From JAJDAT01 sp964344185 (GTDB lineage: Bacteria; Nitrospinota; Nitrospinia; Nitrospinales; JAJDAT01), in contig CAYFMN010000011.1 in assembly GCA_964344185.1 (NCBI GenBank), positions 40,228 through 104,227 on the forward strand: a stretch of 64,000 bases of DNA. The letters are read 5' to 3'. The notes under the pieces were generated by a model that did no database searches, had not been told where the DNA came from, and saw nothing but the letters and a program-made list of their open reading frames with translations. Positions 35,050 through 43,933 of this stretch are shown in pieces. Numbering within the stretch: the stretch's first letter is position 1; each line of letters opens with the position of its first letter. Made by a program: the position numbers and the translations under genes.

Positions 35050-35340
35050 TGTCAGTTTTTGCCTAAAGATCTCGCCTTGATTTAATCGTCATCCCGACCA
35101 TTTTTTCGAAACAGTCATTCCGAGCGCAGTCGAGGAATCTAGCCGTTCTTTAAAACGGCGCATCTTCCTTCTCCAAACAGTCATTTCGAGCTTGTCCAAG
35201 GATCAGGCGAAGCCTGTACTAAGCTCAGCCGAAGTAGTTCTCGAAGCCTCATACTCCAACGGAGCATGTTCTTTAAACTTCTGTGAATTCTGTGGCGGAT
35301 TTATTTTTTATCCAACCCTCGTAAAATTTTTTAAAATTAT
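35050..35340. repeat. Dispersed repeats between ParDE and the DUF262 gene
   Basis: Holds GATCTCGCCTTGATTTAATCGTCATCCCGACC (as near 32441-32472), an AGTCATTCCGAGCGCAGTCGAGGAATCTAG element (~35123-35152), and the 66-bp unit 35203-35268 that matches 32485-32550. Its hairpin reads CATACTCC-AAC-GGAGCATG. No gene is seen. Confidence 0.65.
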
Positions 35341-37143
35341 TCAATTTTCATCATAATCATCGTTATTATCATCTATCATTTCAACCGGTTTCCCCATAGC
35401 TTTTTCAATAATTTTAAGCAATTTTTGTGTTCGGTCTTTCAAAAACTCATCAAAGTTGTCTTCTCGCAAAAGATCTGAATTAATGAAGTGACTTTCTAAA
35501 GTTTTATCCATTTCTGCGTCGCTTAAATTAACTTGTTTATGATTTTGAACTAAAGGTATATATTCAGATGGAGCTTTTTTCCCAATCATGCGATTAGCTT
35601 TATAAGATATAGGGGTTTTATTAATTATGGAGTTATAGATGTTTTGTTTAATCTTATTTTGTTCGCACCAAGCTTTTGGAAAGATGTGGTGAATATCCAA
35701 CCCTGCTTCATCACGTTCAAGTTCTTCAATGGTTGCCTTCCAATAGAAATCTACAGCCCCTTCTTTAAGAATTAAGGTGTTTAAACCTTTATAAGCGGCG
35801 CTTAATCGTGATCGCAGTGTATATAATCTATTGGAGTTAAAAGTTGCTTCGTCAACGGTTCTAGGTTCTTCACCATCGTTCTCAATCCAATTTAATAATT
35901 CTTCCAAATCGTTTGCGATTCGGGTTTCTACTGCCCCTCTATAAAGTTCCCCAAATACTCCGCACCAAAACCATCTGGATAGCTTGTCATAGATTTTAGG
36001 TTCTCTCCATCTTTCCTTAAGCAATGCTAAAATAGTTGCTAAAGGAATAATTTGAGTGCTGTATGGAATATCCCATTCGAAATAAAAACATTCTTTCTTT
36101 AAAAATTTAGCGGTTTGAAGAAAACCCTCTTCTAATTTGTCTGCCCAGCTGTTGTAGTTTGCAAAGGAAAGATTAAGAATAGCTAGTCTCTTGGCGCTAA
36201 CGGCAGAAATAGATTTACCTGTTTTTCCATTTTTAATATCCAATTGACGTTTTTCGAAGGTATTTAAAAGGGCAATAGCCTGAAGAAAATCTGTTGGTTC
36301 AATTTTTTTTAGAACAGGTTCTTTCTTTATGCGTTGTTCTCGTCCATCATCTCCAAACCAGTCTTTTCTAAGGTTAAAGTTTTCAGCTGCAAAACTTGCC
36401 GTAACAAGTTCAAAAACTGAAAGGGGAACTCCCCCAGTATTTACTTTTTCAAAAACTAGGCAAACTGCTTCCTTAGATGTAGATTTATCGAGAGCGATAA
36501 TTGGTATCTGATAAGAGCGAAAAGCCCCTAAGATACTTTTTCGAAACTTCATATAAAGTCCAAAATTGTTAGGAGTATATTCCTGTAGACTTTCTTCCCA
36601 TTTATCAGAGTTTAAAATTTGGTTGCATGGAAAATACATCTCCTCGCACTCTTTTTGAGGAGAAGATAAATCCCGAACAACATCCCGACCAAAATTCTTT
36701 TTGATTTTTTTATCGGTTTCAACCGCTATAAATGCATCTTCTAACTGAGGATTCTCTAAGGCAGAATTTATATCGATATAATAGTATCTTTCTATGGCTT
36801 TTCGCTTTTCATTAAAAGTTTTGACGGGACGTTCGAGGGCCAATACCTGGGTGAGAGTAGTTAATCTTTGCTGACCATCCAGAATAAGTTTTTCAGGATC
36901 GGGAATTGGGCCTTTGAATTCTAGATTTTCAATTGGACGTATTTGAAAATTTAAGTCTCCCCCAGTATCAAGAAGCATTACAGCTCCGACTGGAAATGAT
37001 CGCGCAACGCTAACAAGTAAAGAGCGGACATGCTCGTCATCCCAAATCCACCCACGTTGGAACTCAGGTAATTGAATTTTTCCCGAGGAAATATTATTTA
37101 TAATTTCGGTCAAAAATGATTTAGTGCTGTCAAAAGAACTCAT
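35341..37143 (-). CDS. DUF262/HNH (GmrSD-like) protein
   Basis: A 600-residue protein. The DUF262 domain has LPEFQRGW (~24-31) and ILDGQQRLTTL (~86-96), a ParB-like nucleotide-handling core. The C-terminal DUF1524-like domain has the HNH-type motif DIHHIFPKAW (~480-489) followed by N..I..K. This is the architecture of GmrSD-type modification-dependent restriction enzymes, which use a nucleotide and cut modified phage DNA, and of related proteins with unknown target. AAGGA before ATG 37143 supports the start. It is divergent from the type I operon and more AT-rich than hsdM and hsdR, so it was probably acquired separately. A role in the same defence block is likely. Confidence 0.8.
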   Translation of the reverse strand: MSSFDSTKSFLTEIINNISSGKIQLPEFQRGWIWDDEHVRSLLVSVARSFPVGAVMLLDTGGDLNFQIRPIENLEFKGPIPDPEKLILDGQQRLTTLTQVLALERPVKTFNEKRKAIERYYYIDINSALENPQLEDAFIAVETDKKIKKNFGRDVVRDLSSPQKECEEMYFPCNQILNSDKWEESLQEYTPNNFGLYMKFRKSILGAFRSYQIPIIALDKSTSKEAVCLVFEKVNTGGVPLSVFELVTASFAAENFNLRKDWFGDDGREQRIKKEPVLKKIEPTDFLQAIALLNTFEKRQLDIKNGKTGKSISAVSAKRLAILNLSFANYNSWADKLEEGFLQTAKFLKKECFYFEWDIPYSTQIIPLATILALLKERWREPKIYDKLSRWFWCGVFGELYRGAVETRIANDLEELLNWIENDGEEPRTVDEATFNSNRLYTLRSRLSAAYKGLNTLILKEGAVDFYWKATIEELERDEAGLDIHHIFPKAWCEQNKIKQNIYNSIINKTPISYKANRMIGKKAPSEYIPLVQNHKQVNLSDAEMDKTLESHFINSDLLREDNFDEFLKDRTQKLLKIIEKAMGKPVEMIDDNNDDYDEN

Positions 37144-37399
37144 GATTTTCCTTTAGTAGTAGTTTTTTTCGATTTCCAAACTTATCATAGATTTAAGGAA
37201 AAATTTAGTTTAATTTTAAAGTATTTTTGCTTTAATCTGTTTTGCCGAAGGTCTTTTGACGGGCATAATTCCTTTTAAATTAACTGTTTAGATAACTGGT
37301 TGACTTTGGAGGTTAGGGCGGTTAATTTAAGCTCTCACAAAACATAATCTAGTTTTGCTATCCAAACTTGGCGAGTTTTCATAAAGGTAACAAAAGCTT

Positions 37400-39442
37400 A
37401 TGGCGCTAGTAGAAAACATTGAAGCGTTGGAGAGGCGGCTGTGGAGTAGCGCGGATAATCTCCGTTCCAACAGCCATTTCGCCAGCAATGAATATTTCCT
37501 GCCTGTGATGGGACTCATTTTTCTGCGCCATGCCTACAGCAGATTTTTAGCGGTTAAACCGGAGGTCGAAGCGTCGCTTCCAAAACGCAAAGGCAAAGCA
37601 AGACCTCTGACCAAAGAAGATTTTTCACGCAAAGGCGCTATTTATCTCAAGCCCATTGCAGAGTTCGATTATCTAGTTAGTTTAAAAGATTCCGAAAACC
37701 GCGCGCAAGCGGTTTTGGACGCTATGGAAAGTATCGAAGCGGATTACAAAACTTTGGACGGCGTTTTACCTAAAACTGAATATCAGGAGTTGGATAACGA
37801 TGTTTTAGGGAAGCTTTTGCGTATCTTCAACGATCCCGCTTTGAAAACTGCAAAGGGCGACGTCTTTGGACGTATCTACGAATACTTTCTTACTAAGTTT
37901 GCCGACCAAAAAGCGCATGACGGAGGCGAGTTCTTCACTCCAGTGTCTTTGGTGCAAACCATCGTCAACGTTATTGAACCGGATCACGGTGATATCATCG
38001 ACCCTGCATGCGGTTCCGGAGGAATGTTTGCCCAAAGCGCTCACTTCATCGAGCGTATGCATAAAAACCCGCAAGACGTAGCGACTTTCTACGGTTCCGA
38101 GAAAAACCCAACAACGATTCGATTAGCTAAAATGAATTTAGCGGTGCATGGGTTAGAAGGCAACGTTCAAAAAGCGATTACTTATTATGAAGATCCGCAT
38201 GAATTTTTGGGGCAAGCGGATTTTGTGATGGCGAATCCTCCGTTCAACGTCGACGAAGTAGACGCCGAAAAAATTAAATCCGATCCGCGGTTGCCTTTTG
38301 GTTTGCCTCCCGTTAACGACAAGGGCGTCGTATCCAACGGCAACTATTTATGGATCTCTTATTTCTATAGTTATCTGAACGAACAGGGAAGAGCGGGGTT
38401 CGTCATGTCCTCCCAGTCTTCCAGCGCAGGCGGCGGAGAAAAAGAAGTGCGGCGTAAACTGGTGGAATCCGGTCATGTAGACGTCATGATTGCGATCCGT
38501 TCCAACTTTTTTTATACGCGCTCGGTTCCCTGCGAATTGTGGTTTTTCAATAAAAAGAAACCCAAGTCATATAAAGACAAAGTGTTGATGCTGGACGCGC
38601 GTAATGTTTACAGGCAAGTTACGCGAAAAATATGCGATTTCTCGCCAGAACAAACGAAAAATCTGTCCGCCATAATTTGGTTGTATCGCGGACAACAAAA
38701 ACGGTTTTTAAAGTTAATCGAATCGTATTTTGACGATAGTTTGAACGCGGCTAATGATGTTTTGGAACCAATGAACAATTTCATTGGAACGCTTGATAAA
38801 TTTTTAAATCCGGACCCGTCTAAGAACGGAAAAGCTCTTAAATTTGATAAATCAGTTAAGGATGAAGTTATTAAAAGCAAAGAAGCTTTTCAAAAAGCCT
38901 GCGATAGCTTTGATTCTACCATTCAGTCCAAAGCTAAAAAATGGAAAGAGTGTAAGAGGGATAATTTCGGATTGTTGAAAGCGGTGAAGATATTTGAAGG
39001 TTTGAAAGAAGAAGGTCAGAGCCTGATAAATAGCATCGAACAACCTTATCGATTTATGGAAAACGAGTTGCGTGGCAATAGAGTAAGAAGCGGAACCACC
39101 TTTTTAAAAGAGATGGATGAGTTTTATAAAAACGTTCTCAAGAAGCTAACAGGAGTCGGTTATTTTCTGGATCAAGCGCGTTGGTTGCAAACCCGTTTTC
39201 CAAAAGCCGAATTGTGCGACGTTGAAGGACTCGTAAAACTGGTCGATCAAAAAGAAATCGAAGAAAACGATTGGAGCTTGACGCCCGGACGCTACGTGGG
39301 GGTAGCCCCGGAAACGGAAGAAGACGGTTTTGATTTCAAGGAAACCATGAAAAAAATTCATGAAGAATTAAAAGAATTGGACAAAGAAGCCGTTCAACTT
39401 TCCGCCCAAATTCAAAAGAATTTTGAGGAGTTGGGAGTATGA
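37400..39442 (+). CDS. hsdM: Type I restriction-modification methyltransferase subunit
   Basis: A 680-residue HsdM. The N-terminal helical domain (~5-140) is followed by the N6-adenine methyltransferase domain with motif I DPACGSGGMF (~201-210) and motif IV NPPFN (~279-283). The long C-terminal helical part (~430-680) is larger than in EcoKI and contacts HsdS. It methylates adenine in the sequence chosen by HsdS and so protects host DNA. Its stop overlaps the hsdS start by 4 bp (ATGA at 39439-39442). Confidence 0.9.
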   Translation: MALVENIEALERRLWSSADNLRSNSHFASNEYFLPVMGLIFLRHAYSRFLAVKPEVEASLPKRKGKARPLTKEDFSRKGAIYLKPIAEFDYLVSLKDSENRAQAVLDAMESIEADYKTLDGVLPKTEYQELDNDVLGKLLRIFNDPALKTAKGDVFGRIYEYFLTKFADQKAHDGGEFFTPVSLVQTIVNVIEPDHGDIIDPACGSGGMFAQSAHFIERMHKNPQDVATFYGSEKNPTTIRLAKMNLAVHGLEGNVQKAITYYEDPHEFLGQADFVMANPPFNVDEVDAEKIKSDPRLPFGLPPVNDKGVVSNGNYLWISYFYSYLNEQGRAGFVMSSQSSSAGGGEKEVRRKLVESGHVDVMIAIRSNFFYTRSVPCELWFFNKKKPKSYKDKVLMLDARNVYRQVTRKICDFSPEQTKNLSAIIWLYRGQQKRFLKLIESYFDDSLNAANDVLEPMNNFIGTLDKFLNPDPSKNGKALKFDKSVKDEVIKSKEAFQKACDSFDSTIQSKAKKWKECKRDNFGLLKAVKIFEGLKEEGQSLINSIEQPYRFMENELRGNRVRSGTTFLKEMDEFYKNVLKKLTGVGYFLDQARWLQTRFPKAELCDVEGLVKLVDQKEIEENDWSLTPGRYVGVAPETEEDGFDFKETMKKIHEELKELDKEAVQLSAQIQKNFEELGV

Positions 39443-40647
39443 AACCTGACATGGTTCCTTTAAAAGATGTAGCTTCATATATTAAGAGAGGGGTTACTCC
39501 TAATTATGTAAATGCTGATGGCATTTTTGTACTAAATCAAAAGTGTATTAGAGATGGTCGAGTAAGTTTTAAGCTAGCTCGCCTAACTAATAAAAATACT
39601 TGTATTAATGCAGAGAAGATTCTTCGAAATGGGGATATTTTGATTAATTCGACAGGCACAGGAACACTTGGACGAACAGCTCCATTTTACTATATTTATG
39701 GTGAGAATAAAGTTATAGTTGATACGCATATTACTATCCTTCGACCAAACCCTGACATTGTAAATCCCAGATATCTGGCTTATGTATTGCGACAAAATGA
39801 ATCAGCTATTGTTCATATGGCTAAAGGAGCGACTAACCAAGTCGAACTTTCGTCACAAGATTTAGGCCTACTTCCAATTAGGGTGAGAAGTATGAGAGAG
39901 CAAAAACGCATTGCTTCTACCCTCTCTATCTACGACGATCTAATCGAAAACAATCGGCGGCGGATAAATTTATTGGAAGAGGCGGCGCGTCAGCTTTATA
40001 AGGAATGGTTTGTCCGCTTCCGCTTTCCCGGCCACGAAAAAACCAAAATTATAGATGACATCCCAGAGGGATGGGAAAAAGGTATTATTTCTGATTTTTA
40101 TAGGACATCCTCAGGAGGAACCCCTAGCCGTAAGAAACTGGAATATTACACTGGCGAAATCAACTGGGTGAAAACAAAAGAACTTAAAAATAGTTTTATT
40201 CTTGAAACCGAGGAGAAAATAACTGAAGAAGCTATTTCAAATTCATCGGCAAAATTATTTCCCAAGAACACTGTTTTGCTTGCAATGTATGGCGCTACCA
40301 TTGGTCAAATCGGAATTTTATCTCGTACAGCTAGTTGTAATCAAGCTTGTTGTGCCCTTCTGCCTAAGGCTAAACACTCTAACCATATTCATATTTTTTT
40401 ATTTCTTCAAGAATACAAAGATAACTTTATTGCTCTTGGAAAAGGATCGGCTCAAAATAATATCAGTCAGGAAATTATTAAAAACTACCCGATGATATTT
40501 CCTCCAGAAGTTTTAATGAATAAATTTTTCAAAAATCTTTCTTCCATTTTTATACAAATAAAGAATCTAAATCAGAAAAATAGACAACTTGAAAAAGCCC
40601 GTAACCTTCTTATCCCCAAACTTATGAACGGCGAGATAGCGGTATGA
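39439..40647 (+). CDS. hsdS: Type I specificity subunit
   Basis: A 402-residue HsdS with two target recognition domains (~5-150 and ~215-365). Each is followed by a helical spacer: QKRIASTLSIYDDLIENNRR (~154-173) through KEWFVRFRFPG, and a final helix near KARNLLIPKLMNGEI. The two domains read the two halves of a bipartite DNA target, which cannot be named from sequence. The recognition domains are visibly more AT-rich than the central spacer, hsdM and hsdR, which fits exchange of recognition domains by recombination. It overlaps hsdR by 4 bp. Confidence 0.9.
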   Translation: MKPDMVPLKDVASYIKRGVTPNYVNADGIFVLNQKCIRDGRVSFKLARLTNKNTCINAEKILRNGDILINSTGTGTLGRTAPFYYIYGENKVIVDTHITILRPNPDIVNPRYLAYVLRQNESAIVHMAKGATNQVELSSQDLGLLPIRVRSMREQKRIASTLSIYDDLIENNRRRINLLEEAARQLYKEWFVRFRFPGHEKTKIIDDIPEGWEKGIISDFYRTSSGGTPSRKKLEYYTGEINWVKTKELKNSFILETEEKITEEAISNSSAKLFPKNTVLLAMYGATIGQIGILSRTASCNQACCALLPKAKHSNHIHIFLFLQEYKDNFIALGKGSAQNNISQEIIKNYPMIFPPEVLMNKFFKNLSSIFIQIKNLNQKNRQLEKARNLLIPKLMNGEIAV

Positions 40648-43600
40648 GTCCGTTGAACGAAGATACGTTGGTCCAGAAAACGACGGCGGATTATCTGCAA
40701 AACAAGCTGGGATGGGAAAGCGTTTACGCTTTTAACAACGAGACGTTTGGTCCGGACAGTACCTTAGGACGCAAATTCGATAAAGAAGTCGTTTTAACCC
40801 GCTATTTAAAAAAAGCTCTTATAAAGTTTAACCCAAATCTACCAGATCAAGCCTATCAGGACGCTATCCGGCAAATCACCGAAGCTCCCGTTACGCTCAA
40901 TCCATTACAAATTAACCGCGAAAAGTACGAGCTTTTGAAAAACGGGGCGCTGGTCCAGTTTCGCAATGACAACGGGGAACTGGAAAAGAAACGTCTCAAA
41001 TTTTTTGATTTCGATTGTTCGGAAAACAATAATTTTTTATGCGTTCGAGAATTATGGGTGCGCGGCGATATCTATCGACGTCGCGCCGATATCGTCGGCT
41101 TCGTCAACGGAATTCCCCTTCTTTTCGTCGAATGTAAAAACATCCATAAAGACATTCGTCACGCTTACGAACAAAACTTATCCGATTACAAAGACACGAT
41201 CCCCCATTTGTTTTATCACAACGCTTTCTCCATTTTAGCCAATGGCGACGTGGCTAAAATTGGTTCCTTCTCCAGCAAGTTCGAGCATTTTGCGGACTGG
41301 AAACGGTTGGCGGAGGAGGATGAAGGCGTTGTCGATATGGAAACTCTGTTAAAAGGAATTTGCAATAAGCAAAACTTTCTCGACTTGTTCGAGAACTTCA
41401 TCCTGTTTGACGATAGCAAAGAAAACCTCGTAAAAATTGTGGCGCGGAATCATCAGTTTTTGGGCGTCAATAGAGCTATCGAGTCGATAAAAGACCGAGA
41501 AGCGCGGGAAGGAAAGCTTGGCGTTTTTTGGCACACGCAAGGGGCGGGGAAATCTTATTCCATGGTTTTCTTCACCCGTAAAATCCATCGCAAAATCGGC
41601 GGCAACTTCACGTTTCTTATCTGTACCGACCGCGAGGACTTGGACAATCAAATCTACAAAACTTACGCGGGGTGCGGCGTTGCGGATAACGATAAAGATC
41701 CTTGCCGCGCGGGTTCTGGCGAACATTTGAAGGAACTGCTCAGTTTGCATAAGGCTTATGTCTTTACGTTGGTGCAAAAGTTTAGCAAAGACGTTAATCC
41801 GCAAGATCCTTATTCTGATCGCGACGACATCATCGTTATTTCCGACGAGGCCCATCGAACTCAATATGGAAGGCTTTCGCTCAATTTACAAAACGCCCTG
41901 CCAAATGCCAGCCGCATTGGGTTCACCGGAACTCCGTTGTTCAAAGACGACGAAATTACGCGCCGTGTTTTTGGCGAATATGTTTCCACCTACGATTTCC
42001 AACGGGCCACAGACGACGGGGCGACGGTTCCACTCTATTACGATGCGCGAGGAGAAAAACTGGGCATTGCCACCAACGATATGAACGAACGCATTGCCGA
42101 AAAGTTGGAAGAGTATGAATTTGAAGATATCGATACGGCGGAGCGATTGGAAAAAGCGCTTAAAAGCGACTATCATGTTATTACCGCACAAAAACGATTG
42201 GAACAAATCGCTAAAGATTTTGTCGATCATTACAGTACGCAATGGGAAACCGGCAAAGCCATGCTGGTGTGTGTCGATAAAATCACCTGCGTTCGTATGT
42301 ACCACTTGTTGAAGAAGTATTGGAAAGAACGTATTGCCAAAGCGGTAAAGGAGTTGAGCTTAACCAAAGACGAGCAAGAAGAAGCGCAATTGAATAAAAA
42401 AATAACCTGGATGAAAGAAACCCTGATGGCGGTTGTGGTTAGCGAAGAGCAGGGCGAAGTGGATAAATTTTGTAAATGGGAGCTTGATATTAAACCGCAT
42501 CGCAAATTGATCAAAAATGGTTTTGAGACTGGCGACGGAAAACGCATCGATGTTGAAGAAGCGTTTAAAAAAGAGGATCATCCGTTTCGTATCTCCATTG
42601 TCTGCGCTATGTGGTTGACGGGGTTTGACGTCCCTAGTTTATCCACGCTTTATTTGGACAAACCTCTTAAGGCTCACACCCTCATGCAAGCGATTGCGCG
42701 TGCTAACCGCGTCTACGAAGACAAAAATAACGGGTTGATTGACGATTACTGCGGCATCCTTACAAATCTGCGCAAAGCCTTGGCCACGTTTGCGGGACAC
42801 AAGGGACCCGAAATTATTGACGGAGAAAACCCGGAACCGGAGATTGATCCCGCCCGATCGGAAGACGAATTGCTTGCCGAACTGGAAGAAGCGATTGACG
42901 CCGTAAAAGTATTTTTAGAAGCTAAGGATTTCAAACTGGAAAGCATTATTGAAAAAACGGGTTTTGAACGCAATCGTGCCATTAAAGACGCGAAAGAAGC
43001 GGTCAATGAAAACGACGAAACGCGCAAACGGTTTGAGATTATTTGCAGGGTCGTGTTTAAAAAATTCAAAGCCTGTTTAACGATTCCAGGAATCAATCAA
43101 TTCCGTCATGCTTACGACGCAATCAACATAATTTATAAGAGCCTGCAAGAAGACGTTGATAAAAAGGATATTTCCGACATCATTCGCGAGTTGCACGCCA
43201 TTGTCGACGAGTCCGTTGATATAGACCAAACTCAAGTTGAAGAAGAGGAAAAGCTATACGACATTAGCAAAATCAATTTTGATCGGTTGCGAAAAGAATT
43301 TGAACGTAGCCAAACCAAGAACACAACGGTTCAAAATTTGAAAGAAATCATCGAGGAGAGGCTTCGAAGAATGTTGATGCAAAATCCCATGCGCGCGGAT
43401 TATCAAAAACATTTTGAAGAGATTGTCGCCGAATACAACAATGAAAAAGATCGCGTGACGATAGAGCAAACGTTCGAGGATTTAATGAAATTAGCCGGTT
43501 CTTTGGATGAAGAGGAAAAACGCGCCGTCAAAGAGGGATTGGACGAAGAATCGCTGGCGTTGTTCGATTTATTGCTCAAACCCGATCTTTCCAAACAGGA

Positions 43601-43865
43601 AATTACCCGCATTAAAAAGGTAGCGGTAGACTTATATGAAAAATTGAAAACGGAAATTTCTCGGATTCAGGATTTTCATGTTAAAGAAACAACGCGCGAT
43701 GGAATTAAAACATCGATCAAGGATTTCTTGTGGGAAGAAACAACCGGTCTTCCGGATAGCTTTTCCGAAGAGGAAATTATGGAAAAAACCGACGAGATTT
43801 TTAAATATGTTTTGCGGGGAGCGCAAAATTCGAGCGGTTTTTGGCAAGACGGCATGATTGGGTGA
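40644..43865 (+). CDS. hsdR: Type I restriction subunit (nuclease-translocase)
   Basis: A 1073-residue HsdR. The N-terminal nuclease domain has the PD-(D/E)XK pattern in RRADIVGFVNGIPLLFVECKN (~147-167). The superfamily 2 motor follows, with Walker A TQGAGKSYS (~298), DEAH-type box ISDEAHRTQ (~401), TGTPL (~432) and motif VI QAIARANR (~690). The C-terminal helical part binds the methyltransferase. It translocates and cuts unmodified DNA. The M-S-R gene order with two 4-bp overlaps points to one polycistronic transcript and a complete, probably active system. Confidence 0.9.
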   Translation: MSPLNEDTLVQKTTADYLQNKLGWESVYAFNNETFGPDSTLGRKFDKEVVLTRYLKKALIKFNPNLPDQAYQDAIRQITEAPVTLNPLQINREKYELLKNGALVQFRNDNGELEKKRLKFFDFDCSENNNFLCVRELWVRGDIYRRRADIVGFVNGIPLLFVECKNIHKDIRHAYEQNLSDYKDTIPHLFYHNAFSILANGDVAKIGSFSSKFEHFADWKRLAEEDEGVVDMETLLKGICNKQNFLDLFENFILFDDSKENLVKIVARNHQFLGVNRAIESIKDREAREGKLGVFWHTQGAGKSYSMVFFTRKIHRKIGGNFTFLICTDREDLDNQIYKTYAGCGVADNDKDPCRAGSGEHLKELLSLHKAYVFTLVQKFSKDVNPQDPYSDRDDIIVISDEAHRTQYGRLSLNLQNALPNASRIGFTGTPLFKDDEITRRVFGEYVSTYDFQRATDDGATVPLYYDARGEKLGIATNDMNERIAEKLEEYEFEDIDTAERLEKALKSDYHVITAQKRLEQIAKDFVDHYSTQWETGKAMLVCVDKITCVRMYHLLKKYWKERIAKAVKELSLTKDEQEEAQLNKKITWMKETLMAVVVSEEQGEVDKFCKWELDIKPHRKLIKNGFETGDGKRIDVEEAFKKEDHPFRISIVCAMWLTGFDVPSLSTLYLDKPLKAHTLMQAIARANRVYEDKNNGLIDDYCGILTNLRKALATFAGHKGPEIIDGENPEPEIDPARSEDELLAELEEAIDAVKVFLEAKDFKLESIIEKTGFERNRAIKDAKEAVNENDETRKRFEIICRVVFKKFKACLTIPGINQFRHAYDAINIIYKSLQEDVDKKDISDIIRELHAIVDESVDIDQTQVEEEEKLYDISKINFDRLRKEFERSQTKNTTVQNLKEIIEERLRRMLMQNPMRADYQKHFEEIVAEYNNEKDRVTIEQTFEDLMKLAGSLDEEEKRAVKEGLDEESLALFDLLLKPDLSKQEITRIKKVAVDLYEKLKTEISRIQDFHVKETTRDGIKTSIKDFLWEETTGLPDSFSEEEIMEKTDEIFKYVLRGAQNSSGFWQDGMIG

Positions 43866-43933
43866 TAGAACTAAGCGGTATTTGATTCATTAGCAGTATC
43901 GTCATAGCGTTGAGTTAAAAAAGGGAATTGGTA

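Noticed and set aside
40966..43847. Many open frames of 60-170 codons overlapping hsdR on both strands
   Set aside because: They are shadows of the hsdR frame, which is fully supported by its motifs and overlaps.
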